A DNA stretch of 64,000 nucleotides from Bryopsis sp. KO-2023. Its lineage: Eukaryota; Chlorophyta; Ulvophyceae; Bryopsidales; Bryopsidaceae. The position numbers and the translations under genes are program-made. The stretch spans positions 6,882,001-6,946,000 of the forward strand of contig BSYQ01000004.1 in assembly GCA_030272585.1 (NCBI GenBank), read 5' to 3'. Shown here one piece after another: positions 12,705-24,974 of this stretch (positions are counted from its first letter, which is position 1; each line of letters begins with the position of its first letter). The notes under the pieces were generated by a model. That model saw nothing but the letters and a program-made list of their open reading frames with translations, did no database searches and was not told the DNA's origin.

Positions 12705-14767
12705 TCAAGAGGCCTTCACGAATGGGTCCAAAGGCTTTCCAATCGCATAGACAATGAAACCAATCTCGCGCAGGGCTGCGTGGTCGAGCACGTTCCTTCC
12801 ATCAAAAATGAAGGCTGGCTTGACCATCGAATCGAAAATCTTCTTGTAGTCGTACGTCTTGAATTCGTCCCACTCCGTCAGAACACATATGGCGTGAGCG
12901 TTGTCGATCGCTTTGTATGGATCGAAATGGTACGCCACGCCCTCCTTCAGCTTGGAATTGGACTTGGAAGGCGACATCGGAATATCCCACTCGAATTTCT
13001 CCAAACTCAAGTCTTGATACACTTGCTTCTCGGACACCTGAAATCACCCGCGGTGCTCACTTCCAGTCCAGAGAAACCCCAGCAGAGAGAACTGAAAGCA
13101 AAAGGGACTAGAGATGGGGAAAAACAACACCTTTGGATCGTAAATGTTCACAACCGCCCCTTCCTCGAGCAGACCGTGGCACACATCGATAGCAGGCGTC
13201 TCACGAGTATCACCGGTGTCTTTCTTGAAGGCAAAACCAAGGACGGCGATGTTTTTTCCAACCACAGTGTTGAACATGCTTCCAACCACATTTTCTACAA
13301 ACCTGCAAAACACACCCAAGACACACCATCTCAGCACTTGCTAACCTGCACAGTTGAATTAACCCAGCGGTGCGAGGCGCCGCCACTTCCTCCTCACCTC
13401 TGCTTTTGGTAGTCGTTCATGTCTACAACACCTTTCCAGTAGTCGGCAACTTTATGCAGACCATGCTGCTCGCACACATAGCACAAATTCAAAATATCCT
13501 TTTGGAAGCACGACCCTCCGAAACCGACGGAGGCGTTGAGGAACTTGGGCCCAATCCTGGAATCTGTCGCGATAGCGTGCGATACCTGGAAGCACCCAAA
13601 TTAGCGCGTTAACAGCCAGCAACTACGCAAAAGCCGGAGCAATGATGTGCGTGTGCGTGCGGCAAAGAATGTGCCAATGTCCAAAAAAAGGGGATATATA
13701 TTACTTGCTGCACATCGGCGCCGGTTTTCTCGCAGAGGGCAGAAATTGCGTTGATCGACGAAATGCGCTGTGCGAGGAACGCGTTGGCAGTGAGCTTTGA
13801 CAGTTCTGCGCTCCACAAATTCGCACAGATGATGCGCTCCGAAGGAACCCAATGCTCGTAGACCTCCTTCAGGACTTGGACAGCGCGACGTCCAGATTCG
13901 GTCTCAGTCCCACCAATCAATACCTGCACCGCTTTCTTCCAGCCTTAGTTTCAAACAAACATACCAAGTTGCACACATCAGAATGCGTCTCGAAATATTT
14001 GTTACCCTGTCTGGTGTTTTGAGGTCTTCAATGGCAGTCCCTTCTGCAAGAAACTCAGGGTTTGACAATATCTCAAACTGAACGCTGCTCTCCTCACAGT
14101 TGCGTCGAAGGACCTGCATCAAATTACACTCATCTCAAAAACTGGCCGCCGTCTTTTCCGTTATGTTGGGAAGAAGGTCACAAAAATGTAAGACGGCAGA
14201 GATATTTGTTTTCCAAATCACCTTGCCGATCGCCTCGGCAGTTTTCACAGGTACCGTCGACTTCTCCACAACAATTTTGCTGGACTTGGAGCATGACGCG
14301 ATGAGTCTTGCAGCACCTTCCCAGTAGGTCAGATCAGCAGCTCGGCCAGCGCCAATACCTCGCGTCTTGGTGGGCGTGTTCACACTGCAACAACGCACAA
14401 AGCAAACCTTAAGACCTGCATTCCCTATCCTCAAAGCATCCTTCTTCATTTTCAGTCTGTGCCTGTGCCTTTTCCAGCGTTGTTTCGAATGGTTGAAGAT
14501 ATCGGTGGGCTCAAACCTGACGAAGACGATGTCGGAATCGGAAATATGCTTGTGTGTGTCCGTGGAGAAAAACAGGTTTCTTCCGCGAGCCTCTTTCACG
14601 ACCTCGTCCAGTCCCGGCTCGTAAATGGGGAGCTCATCACTGTTCCACGCTTTGATACGTGCCTCGTTAATATCCACGACCACGACTTCAATCTCGGGGC
14701 ACTTCAAGGCCATCAGAGCCATAGTTGGCCCACCCACGTAGCCCGCGCCGATACAAGAGATCTTCAT
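12705..14767 (-). CDS. UGDH: UDP-glucose 6-dehydrogenase, complete, seven exons
   Basis: Oxidises UDP-glucose to UDP-glucuronate using two NAD+; a cytosolic enzyme that supplies uronic acids for polysaccharides and glycans. Exons 14767-14517, 14384-14222, 14113-14006, 13923-13705, 13585-13398, 13302-13131 and 13037-12705 give 1434 nt (477 aa), close to the ~470-495 usual for the family. Seen in order: the N-terminal Rossmann NAD site ([13 protein letters not shown]), SVNTPTK, the [11 protein letters not shown] loop, [15 protein letters not shown], the active-site block [14 protein letters not shown] with the catalytic Cys, and the C-terminal UDP-binding domain ([21 protein letters not shown]). 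All introns are GT-AG and all phases agree. The longer upstream frame is not used, because the ATG at 14767 begins the conserved [12 protein letters not shown]. Nothing appears damaged. Confidence 0.97.
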
Positions 14768-15457
14768 CTTTTCTGCTGGTTGGAATCGAGTGTGGGGTAA
14801 ACGACGCAGACAAGAAGCAAAATAAACCTGCTTTGAGGAGCCTTCAAGTCGCGATTTATAGAGGAGGAAGGGATAACCGTAGGCAATCGGATCAAACCTG
14901 GTCAAACTTGATTGGTGGTGGGCACCACTGACTGCCCAACTCTTTTTAACTGCAACCAACCCGCCCGACCATGACTGCGTCACCATCAACCAACTGTTGC
15001 AACAAACATTTGGACATTTCGATGCCGAAGGACGCAATCTGCCTGTACTATCTTGAGAAGATGTTTTGGCACCAAACTAACTGCAAAAACGCATAGTCTT
15101 TTTCTCTCAGTGGGATCTTTTTTTGAAAAGTAAGCAACAACGGTCAGTTTTGTGTACACGTTTCTGCAAACTTCGTTTCTTCGACAATGAAATACAGTAT
15201 ACTGTATCTATCAATCCTATGTTAGTCTGGTGAATGATAGGCAATTTTAGATCATAGTACTGTAGTGTTTCTGTCACTTTGAGATTTCACCTGATTTTTT
15301 ATTTCGAATCAGTGGCAAAGTTTGAGGGAGGGAAAACAGAGTGAGAGTATAATGGGTCAGTCAAAGAAAAGAAAAAAATGTGAGAACACAAGGGGGGGAC
15401 TGTATTGCTCCAAAAAACAGTGACCTGTGAACAAGAAAATTTTGAAAAGTTTTCAAT
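14768..15457. other. intergenic upstream of UGDH
   Basis: This must include the UGDH promoter and 5' UTR. No TATA box or other element can be assigned with confidence. Confidence 0.4.
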
Positions 15458-16281
15458 TCACTGGCTAGTCCTGAATAAATTCTGGACAGATGCCTTCAGA
15501 AAACACCCTACTGGATGATGAGAAAAAAAAGCTTCAATGAATGGCAAAGAGAATATTTTTGGGGAGGATTCCCAAGAAAAACCATACCTGTCAACTCGGG
15601 ATGTCGCAAGCAGAACCACTGGTGTTGACAACATATCCTCCACGAATGATTTCAAGAATGCCCTCAGCAAAGGGTCCGCGTTTTCCCAAAAAACCTCGAT
15701 AGCTGGGTGGTACAAACACTCAGGGGGCACTCTGCCTAGCTCTGTTGCACCTCTTGGTAAATGCCTCCTCAAGACTTCTATTGACAAAAAAAAGAAAACC
15801 TCGAAAATTAGTATATTCATGAAGGCCACGATCTGTGCTGTTACAGTCCGCTCCTGATAAATTCTTGTCTGAGCAACGAGGAAAAAGCCAACACATTCCA
15901 AGTCGTCATGCATATATTCTCTTTCTGAAGGTGCCTTTCTTGCGAACATTGTTTCGGATCTGGCCACGGCCAATGCTTGTAGCTCCTTTTCCTTTTCACC
16001 CTATTTCTTGGCCATCAATGGGATCACCCTTGGCATATTGAGCGTCGAAAAAACAAAGCGAAGAAAAGAAAGCAGATGAGAGTCTGATGAAGTGAAATAT
16101 TTTATGTTTGTCTAACAGATGCAGCCTTACCCTCCTTCCCCACAAAGATCCTAAAGACCAACACAGTGCACAGGAATATCATCCATTCTGTCCAACACAG
16201 CACGTGCCAGCAGCTTCACTCCATTGTTGCTACTCCCACAAAGCATAACCGGGCTGTCCTGCGCAACCTTGCCATCCCCCC
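15458..16281 (-). CDS. spliced hypothetical gene or gene remnant
   Basis: Three exon-like blocks on the minus strand have good codon character. One at 16281-16159 reads KVAQDSPVMLCGSSNNGVKL. One at about 15995-15805 follows an ATAG acceptor (EKEKELQALAVARSETMF; HDDLECVGFFLVAQTRIYQE). One at about 15779-15588 reads RGATELGRVPPECLYHPAIE and ends at a GTATGG donor, with a possible last piece at 15458-15490. Each has splice-like borders, but the phases of neighbouring blocks do not agree under simple joining. Either exons are missing from my model or the gene is decaying. I do not recognise the family. Confidence 0.35.
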
Positions 16282-17252
16282 CTGGAAATTACCAAACTAT
16301 ATCAAGCATTAAAAGAGTCCTACCAGCCAAGCAAACCCCAGTTGATTCTGAGAATGAAACGAAATGTTAGGATACAAGAAACTGTCGAAAAAAACATATC
16401 AGGCTGAGGGATAGAAACGTGTATATAAAAAATCCCTTAACGTGTGTTACATATCCTTGTCCACTTTGGTCCATCCTAATACTACACTCAGGATTTTGGA
16501 AAATATGAATTCAATACTGATAAAAACACCAGGGGTTACCTTTTTTCTTGGCTGCAGGGAATGCATCGCACACTATGCTCCACGCCTTTTCCAGTTTTCT
16601 GCTCAACGAGAGGTTCTGCTCCAGAGGTCTTTCTCACCAGTCTCATAGATTTAGGGAAGGCATCGATGGAGGGCATTCAAATAGGCTTCTGTACACAAAG
16701 CCTGTTGCATATCGGGAGAGAGAGAGAATTTACCAATGTTCTTTAGCAAAAATGTCGTTTTTCAACTATATAACAAAGGTTACCGTACATCTTCAAGTTT
16801 ATGTTTCTCATAGCTTTTCGTGCAAAGCCTCGATCGATTCAATGCTCTGACGGAAGCAAAATGGGGTAATTGAACACAAGCTCCAAATAAGAAAATCTCT
16901 CATTGATAATTTTTTCAATTTTTTTTTCGTCCCAACCTTGAGGTCTGCACCAGCAAGACCATTTTTTTGCCAACTCGTTTCTGAGTGCAAGGGAGGGTGG
17001 ATTTCGCAGCTTCTCAACATGAATGTTCAGGATTATCAGGCAAAGGAAACTTGAATCAAAATCAAAATCGAATCAACCAGGCCTTCTCAAAAAAAAAAAA
17101 TGAAATGACGACGATCGGGCGTTACAAGCCCTCTCGCACGCCCGATGTGACTTCGACTGCTGGCGATGGGACGGCGACTGATCACGCTCTTCGACTGGAT
17201 GGCCAGGGGATGATGGGACTTGCCACACACGTCGGGCGTGATTGATCACGCC
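16282..17252. other. no supported gene
   Basis: A/T-rich up to about 17100, then abruptly GC-richer. A plus-strand ATG near 17104 opens a 46-codon frame (TTIGRYKPSRTPDVTS) that could be a 5' exon of the Argonaute gene, but it could not be linked to it. Confidence 0.35.
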
Positions 17253-17540
17253 TCATCCCTTCTTCAAGCCCCCCGCTTTGTGCTCGGGCTGGGATTTGGG
17301 TTGCAGTTCAACCATGAGTGGTCTCCGCCGATCGAGCAGGTTCTTGCTGCGCTCCTCTGAAGCACGAACCTCCTCGGGGCGAAATCGTGGAGGCGGAAGA
17401 GATTCCAGAGAAACATCCTTGCGACAAGGAAGGGACGATGTGGAGCTATTCGTCACCAAAAGATTTTCGATTGGAAGCGCTGTGATATCGATCAGTCGTC
17501 CGCATGTCCCCTCTGACCAGTAATGCCCTCTGCCACTGAT
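17253..17540 (-). CDS. open GC-rich segment, strand uncertain
   Basis: On the minus strand this reads as a clean C-terminal coding stretch (GHYWSEGTCGRLIDITALPI; PPPRFRPEEVRASEERSKNL) ending in a stop at 17253. On the plus strand the same DNA is also open from 17242 to 17523 and gives an Arg/Gly-rich peptide (SSGRNRGGGRDSRE), the kind of tail often found at Argonaute N-termini, located just upstream of the first recognisable Argonaute exon. Only one reading is likely real. I cannot decide between them. Confidence 0.35.
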   Translation of the reverse strand: MSGRGHYWSEGTCGRLIDITALPIENLLVTNSSTSSLPCRKDVSLESLPPPRFRPEEVRASEERSKNLLDRRRPLMVELQPKSQPEHKAGGLKKG

Positions 17541-17635
17541 TGATTCGAAGGTTGATTTTTTGTGGGGGGGGAAAGGGGGATGGCATGGGGAATTTCAAGG
17601 AAGTGAATGGTTTCGGGGGCTTTATTGCTTGCTAG

Positions 17636-20600
17636 GCTGATGCGGAACATCCTACCGAGGTTCATTATGAAAGGGGTCGACTCGGCAGTCCAGTGGAAGT
17701 CCGAGTGAATTACATGTTGATTCAGTGTGATAAGAAGGAGAAGGAGGCAATGCAATATGAGCTGGAATTTCAAGGTGAGCGATTTTTTTTTTTTCGATAG
17801 TGAAAACATCAAAAAGAGTTTCTTTTTCCAGCGCGCACCCACCGACAATATGGAGATGCGAACAATATATGGAAGGGGGGGGGTTGAAAAAATCAACAGC
17901 GGGTTCAAACCTTTTTTTTCGAGGGATAAAAAAAATTGTGTGTGATTTTCCAGAATATCCGGAAGGTGCGGAAGAATTCCGATGGATAATCAAAAAAATA
18001 GCCCGGTCACAGAATTGGCCGAAAAACTGGGCTCACGATGGCAGAAAAATCCTCTACACTTGCGGCGATTTTCCATTGCCGAAATCATCGAAGGAAACTG
18101 AATTCAAAGTCAATTTGATGTTCCGTGGAAGAGACAAAGAATTCACGGTAATGCTTGAAAAAAAATCGGTGATTTGCAGATCAGTTATGTTTCTCAGACG
18201 TATGATTTTTTACACATGGGAAAAACATATTTGTTTACATTTCTTTCTGTTTTCTTTCGCTTTTTTTTTCCCTGTACAGGTGAAATTCAAGAATGTGAAG
18301 ACGATCAAACTGGATCAGATCGATCGTTACTGCAGAAAAGAAGTGGATGCCGTTCCAAGGGATGCCCTCCAAGTTTTGGATGTTGCGTTGCGACATGGAA
18401 TTGCCATGAACGAATCAAATCTCCTCAGAGGGGGTAACGTGTTCGACCTGAACTGTCAGGGCAACGATATATCCATGGGTGCCGAGGTACGATTTCTTAC
18501 TTTTTGCATTTTTGAATGTCTTCTCGTGATTTCTCAAATTCATATTCTGCTTTTTTTGAACCCACAGTCGTTTTTTTGTTTTCTTTCTGTTTTTTTTGGG
18601 GGGGATTCTTCTTAATTATTATCTTGACTATGAACTGAAGGCACGGGGAAAACAGCGCACTATCGTAGGAATACTGTTTACTAATCCAAATTGTTATATT
18701 TCTGGCTTCTGATGTTCGATACAGTTTCCAATAGATCATCCCTTGTAAAAGAAAGTATTTTTTCACCACCTTTTTTGCTTCTTTTTTTTCCCCAAAAATT
18801 CGAGGAAAAAAAATAAGCATGAAAAGAAAAGGTAAACTAAGCAAAGCAACTGTAGTCTTTTTTAAAGCACTTGAAAGTATTTTACAAAAGTTTCTCTCTT
18901 ATATGTTTTTTTTAAAGAAAAAACGTATGTGTGTGTGTGTGTGTGGTTGTTTTTTTGCTTGTGCAGTGCTGGCAGGGGTACCATCAATCACTCCGTCCTT
19001 GTCAAGGTGGTCTTTTTCTGAATGTGGATACGGCGACCTCCCCGTTTCACAAGGCGATCTCCGTCGATCGATACATCCAGGATATTATCGGAAGAGGTTC
19101 CCACGAGGCAGCCAGACAAGGATTGGGGCGAGAAAATCGCAACAAAATCGCTGTTTGCTTGAAGGGTGTCAAGGTCAGGAATAACGATGTCATGCCTTCA
19201 AATGGAAAAAAAAAATCAAGTTCTAACAAATTCTTGCTGGCATTTCGACTCTTTTCTGTTTTTCTTTTTTCAGATTGCCTTTCGAAAGGGTTTTTTCTGG
19301 AGACTATGATTGGGTTGTTGTGGATTGTCTTGTGCATGCTGAACGTCTGATTGCAGATTAACCCCATGTTTCGGGTTTCATTGACACGTTTGATCGACTG
19401 TCATTTGCAGATCAAAACTCAAAGGGGTAACCAGGTGCAGAAGGTTAAGGGGCTCACCTTGTGTCCAGAAGACGCCATGTTTTTCCATAAGAAAACGGAA
19501 AAAGACATGTCTGTTCTGGACTACTACCGGCAAATGGGGGACGACGTGAGATACCCCAGACTGGAGTGCCTGGACTGTTCCAAGGGAAAGAGGAAAATCT
19601 ACGTGCCTCCGGAATTTGCAACGTAAGTGACCTTCCTGTAATATGTATGTATAGACTGGATCTTATCCAACAAAGCACGAGAAACACTAGCACTCATGCA
19701 TGTTTCAGACTTGTCACTACCAGAACTCTCCAAAAACCGTCCGAACCCCCCCCCTCCAAATTCCCACATGGAACTTGTGTGTATATCAATGACATGGACA
19801 TGTTTTACACAATGCGAAGATTTTCTTAGAGTTCCTCGTTCTCATAGAATTTTTTTTTCACCAGCTGTCAAACGGTGCCCGGGTGCATCGTACTTGTTTC
19901 ATGGAGTAACGTGATTGAATTTTGGGTGTTTTTTTTTTCTTCTTTATTTGTCTTCCCACAGAATCATACCTGGACAGGTCGTCAAGGTCATTCAAAGAAG
20001 CCACACAGAAAGAATGATCAAAGTGGCTGCCCAGCAGCCGTCCGACCGGGCCGGGTATGTGGAAAGTCTGGTGAAATCCAGGCGAGGTGCTGCAAGCGTG
20101 TCGAATAACGAATCGGCCAAAGCATTTGGGATCTCGATGGATCGCCCTTCGCTTGAAAAGGTAATTTTCAACAAATCATTCCTGTACATTTTCTTTTCCC
20201 AAACAAAAAAATGGCTCGTTTTTGCCTTTTGTGGTATTTGTGAAGTGGAGGAAGCTAGTTATTTTTCAGTGGAATCTTTTCTTGTGCAACTCGTTGTCTT
20301 GGATGGTTTGCAAGGGGGGGAGGGGGGTATTAATATATATTTTCATTTTTGCATAAATATCCCAGTAAACTGAAATGTCTTTGGTGTGTGTATTTCTGAT
20401 ATGGCACCGAAAGCTAAGAGGGGGTGTTATCTTCCAGGTGGATGCCAGAATTCTTCCTCAACCGTTTCTCAAATATCGGCGGCCGGAATGTATGGATGTA
20501 GGAACTCGAGGGCACTGGAATCTCCTGAGTGCACAGTTTTACCATGCAGGGGAAATCCGGTAATGATACAGCAACACTTTACCAACTGTAAAAAAGGGGG

Positions 20601-22481
20601 GGGGGGTTATAGATATACGCTAATATATATATATATATATATAGGAGCGGGCATGAAAAAATTGAGGTATGAGTAGGGGGGATTGAGTTTCTGTTTTGTT
20701 TGGCTATTTCACTGTTTAACTGAAAACTGAATTATATATATTAGGGATTGAATGTGTGTTGTGTGTGGGTTTTTTTCTCATTGATACTCCATATTAGATC
20801 TTGGGCATTGGTTTCCTATTGCGAGTACAACTCCGTTCAAATCCAAGGCGAAAAAGGGATCGAGGCATTTTTGGGCGAACTGATGGGCTGCCTCACTGCT
20901 AACGGGGTGAAGCTGCCACAATCGCGGACCCCCATTCCAATTCACTACGGGCATCGGTCGCCCGGAGAGGACCTCAGGGAAGTCAAGCGAATGGCAGAAG
21001 AAGAATACGGCCGAGCTCCGGATATTATCTTGGCATTGCTCCCTGGTCGAGGTGAGCAGGTTTTTTCCCCACACCCTCTTGAGAAAATTTGGCAGAACCA
21101 TTGTCATTGTTGGTGCATAACGTCCGAGAATCTTCTTTTTTAAAGCACAGGATAAATTGTGGTGGTTTTTTTTGTTTTCAGTAACCCAGATATACAAGGC
21201 AGTCAAAATGGAGTCTGACACGAGAATGGGGGTGCCCACCCAATGCTTCCTGGCTGACAAAGCCAGCATCGGACAACGGGCGAGCCCCCCCCAGGGGAGA
21301 AATCAATACTGCAAAAACCTTGCCATGAAAATCAACGCAAAAATTGGGGGGGTCAATTGCTGCTTGGTGGATGTTCCTGGCTGTCGGCTGCCTTTGTTGG
21401 AGGGAAACCAAGGGAAGCCTTTCATGATTTTCGGAGCGGACATATCGCATCCCCAGGGGATGGGATCTACTTCCGTCGCAGCCATTGTTGGAAGCCTGGA
21501 CCAGTGAGTTCACACATGATATGTGTCGACTTTTTTTGCAGCCGCCAACGAACCAAAAGAAAAAAAATGAATGGATAAATCAAATGGAACAATGAAATGC
21601 ATGCATAAATTGAAAACTCTCCCCCATGATAATCAATATCCAGCTTGCTGTTGCTGGTGTTTTGTTTTGTTTTTCAAAGTGCATTTCAAGGAGCTGCTGA
21701 TGGAGTTTTACAAGCGAACCAATCAAAAGAAGCCCGAGGCCATCATCTACTACAGGGATGGCGTTTCGGACGGGCAATTCCAAAAAGTGCTGCAGTGTGA
21801 ATACGCCCAAATGCGAGAGGTCAGCGAAATATAAGCTAAAAAATATAAAACATGAAATATATGAATCGAACGATATGCACCGAATTTGCATCTGCAAAAT
21901 GGATCCACCCACTCTTCCTCTTCTCAGGATCGATGCCAGCATCTTCTAGATGCTCATCGAAACGGCGGCTGGACCCTTGTCTTAATCCAGTCGACTGTTT
22001 CACTCGCAGGGCTGCAAGGAAATGGGGGATGCCCGAGCGGACTACTGTCCACCCATCACGTTCGTCACCGTCCAAAAGCGACACCACACTCGGATGTTCC
22101 CCCGGGCGAACATCCCCAGATCAGCTACTCCTGAAGGAAGCGTGATGCCAGGGACCATTGTCGACACGAAGATCTCCAGCCCGACAGGATTCGACTTCTA
22201 CCTGTGATCCCGTGAGAGAAAAGAACCAGCTGAATCTTTTTTCTTACATTCTTCAAAATCTGTTGAAAATGTCCAGTACTGACAAAGTTAGTTTTTTTTC
22301 GAGTAGGTCTGTGGCGATCCCTGCGCCTGTGTACTATGCACATTTGGCAGCTTTCAGAGCAAGGATGCTGCTGGAGCCTGATATGTCTACGGACGATGTC
22401 AGTGTGGCCTCCGGTGGTGGCGAACCCATGGCTTTCCCAGGCATACCGACCAGTCTCAAGAGTGTGGTGTTCTATGTATGA
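17636..22481 (+). CDS. AGO: Argonaute (Ago clade), PIWI catalytic segments missing
   Basis: Guide-RNA-binding core protein of RNA silencing. Exons: 17636-17774, 17954-18147, 18280-18486, 18967-19173, 19411-19622, 19962-20160, 20438-20559, 20798-21051, 21182-21503, 21680-21819, 22010-22203, 22307-22481. N domain: [16 protein letters not shown] and DGRKILYT. Linker: DQIDRYCR and [23 protein letters not shown] and [24 protein letters not shown] and [26 protein letters not shown] and [13 protein letters not shown] (both catalytic Asp present), [25 protein letters not shown], and the C-terminal [18 protein letters not shown]. Two conserved stretches are absent: about 29 residues after VGSLD, where the catalytic Glu lies, and about 45 residues after FDFYL, starting with the catalytic His. 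The first gap leaves the exon phases incompatible. The second can be spliced in frame (CT|GT … TAG|G). The 5' exon and start codon were not found. Either a slicer-dead protein, a decaying gene or an assembly loss. Confidence 0.93.
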
Positions 22482-23871
22482 TTTTCTTATATTCTTTTTT
22501 CATATGGATTTCAGGGGTGGAGCAAGGCGTAATGGGATTGTCTTCCCAAAAAGAGTTCGTTCAGGAGATCGCCCCGCTGTTTTTAGTTTTCACTGGTTAT
22601 TTTTTTTTCAAAGCAGAAGTGGCTGTTTTCATTTTGTCGGTGGAGGGGGGGGTCGATACGAAATAGGTAGGGTGAACAAGAAAAAAAAAAAGAAAGAAGG
22701 AAAAAGAAAGAGAAAGGAAATAGGAATAGGCATTTTTAGAATGAACATAGAGTTTTGAGTGTTTGAGAATTCGAGTTCCAATAATATAATATATAATATA
22801 TAATATTGGTTCTCTTTTTAGATTAGGAGAAAACAGGTCGCACCATCCAGAATAATCCTAAAAATATATAGTGTTTGAGAATTCGAGCTTAAGTATTTTT
22901 TTTTGTCGGGCTGGAGGATGAAGAGCTCGAATTGTATCGCATCATTCTGAGGGGGATTGGTTTTCGAGATTTTTTTCTCTTTTCAAAGGGGGGGGGGGAT
23001 GATGGAAATAGCTCCAAGTGTTTTGGGAGAACCAAAAAAAACAAACAAAATTTTCGATATTTTAAGCCTACGATTTATGGGGGTTACAACTGAAAGAAAC
23101 GATAAGTCTTTTGGATACATCATAGGAAGCATCATCCCTTATTATATGTTTCATCTGATTTTTAACCAGTTTACATGAATTTTTCAATCAAACAGTTGGA
23201 TTGGAAAATTCTGCTTGTGTGGTTGTGACTGAATGGATCTCAATAAAACATGTTTGTGTGCCTATTCTTTGAGATCAGGGTGGTCGTACCAAGTCATAAA
23301 TTTTCACCAGAAATTTTCAGATTTTCCTGGCCCCCGAAAAAAGGCTTTCCTTTAGGAATTTTTAACCAGGTGCTCCAGTGCAATTTATGTACAAACTGTC
23401 AGAAAAAATGAGGGCTCAGTGTAACGCTGGCATAATTGGTGCTTTTGGCTTTCATCTGTTGTCAATATTGTTTTGCAGCAAAGGGGGGTGTCCCCACAAT
23501 GTGACTTACTGAGAAATTCTGTAGGTTATCAGGGATTCCTACAAAGGGCACCAAAGTATTGGACATATCCTTTTTTTTCCTTTTGTCGTCTTCTGTTTTA
23601 AGTATAAGAACATGAAGCTGTAAAGCCATATATGGTAGTCATGTTCAACTCTCTTTTGCTACTTTTTTTCATTGTAAAAAAAAGCATAATGAAAATAAAA
23701 AATTTTCGGCTTTTGAGTCGAACAAAAAAGTCCTTGTTATCTGAGAGTTTTGGAAGATGGACCAATAGAGATTCGGGCTGCTAACCAATATTCAAAGGGT
23801 GACTATGATTTTCTCTTGAATTTGAAAAACCCCACTACCTCCATCCCTCCCAATTAACGCTTCGACTCTGT
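22482..23871. other. intergenic, low-complexity
   Basis: Argonaute 3' flank, rich in A/T, with an (ATAAT)-type tract around 22780-22806 and an 11-base G run near 22989. No gene seen. Confidence 0.5.
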
Positions 23872-23965
23872 TGATCACATTGCAAGGAAGGTGTCACCAC
23901 CACCAGTGTATTTATTCATTTTTGTATTTCTCAATTATCGGAAGCCTCGGCCGCATGACAAAAGG
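23872..23965 (-). pseudogene. fragment of a BTB/glycine-rich gene
   Basis: About 90 bases closely match part of the intact gene at 45032-46213 (its 45555-45640 segment), including the codons for EKYKNE followed by the Gly-run and TFLA region. Here the copy carries an in-frame stop right after KNE and has lost its flanks. It is a broken relic of a paralogous copy. Confidence 0.55.
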
Positions 23966-24974
23966 TGCCCAACAATTGCAATTAAACAAAGCAGAAACAA
24001 AGTAGTAAAACAAAGCAGTGATCTGTCTGCCCTCCAGTGCATTGAAGTGAACCATGGATGTCTTTTCCATGTCCCAAATCTTAATTTGCTCTTCTCCACC
24101 TGAACCAATCAGGTTGCATCTTCTCGACACACAATAAACATCAAAGGTTGCATTCCCCTCCCACAGGGTCCAGAAGCTGAGCAGCATTTCGTCGATGCAG
24201 CCGAGCTGTCTCTCGCAGACACGAATAATAAAAATAAAAATAATATTGGTAGCGAAGCAGTTGAGGCTTTCATGAACAACATTGCGCCGTTATCGCAATA
24301 TTGTCTGTTTGCACTTCTTTCACTATTTCGACGAAGGCCTCCTCTGGTCGGGTATTTCAATTGGTGGACACACTAACCGTTGTTACATTAAAAAAAAACC
24401 TTGCCAGGCTGCTGAACCAACCCAAAAAAAAATTCACAGCCAAGTTGGCGTTTTTTTCTTCCAACGGCCCAAAAAGAAACCAATAAATCCATCGTGTGTG
24501 GGGTTTATTTTCCCTCCCCCCCCCCAATGCCAAGATTTCCTATAAACAATAAAGAAATGCAATTATTTTCTGGCCTTCCAAAGCTTATGTAATGACACAA
24601 TACTCTTAGTCAATCTTTTATGTATGCATGCATAGCCTAGCTAGGACTGGATGCAATAAAACTGAACCCCACCCCACCACGACACGAAACATTGTCAAAA
24701 AACACCTTTCCATCAGTAAATCCACCAGACCGAAATCCTTTTTCTCTGCGAAAATTTTAACCTTTCAGAAACCAGGTCCTTGTGAAGACGGGGTGGGAGG
24801 TATAAAGAAAACCAAAATAAAAAAGAAAAGAATGGGGCGATCAGGACGGTCGCTTGTTCGCTTGGATTTCAAATTTCACTTTTCCCATCCATCTAACCCC
24901 CACCCTACGCCTCCTTTTCAAATCCCCCCCCCCCCCCTCTCTCTCTTTTTGTGTCATGCCAATTCTTGACCAGG
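23966..24974. other. no firm gene
   Basis: A minus-strand frame (about 24187-23990) contains GSGGEEQIKIWDME, which resembles the end of a WD40 blade, but no second blade or clean splice partners were found. The rest is 3' flank of the CotH gene. Confidence 0.35.

Noticed and set aside
14768-15037. N-terminal extension of UDP-glucose dehydrogenase
   Set aside because: The extra residues are not protein-like, and the conserved NAD-binding start begins at the ATG at 14767.
17800-18615. Single long plus-strand ORF of 271 codons covering two Argonaute exons
   Set aside because: It reads through introns; the splice sites at 17774/17954 and 18147/18280 restore the conserved Argonaute frame.
23990-24187. 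WD40-repeat gene
   Set aside because: Only one blade-end-like motif (IKIWD), with no further repeats or splice partners.
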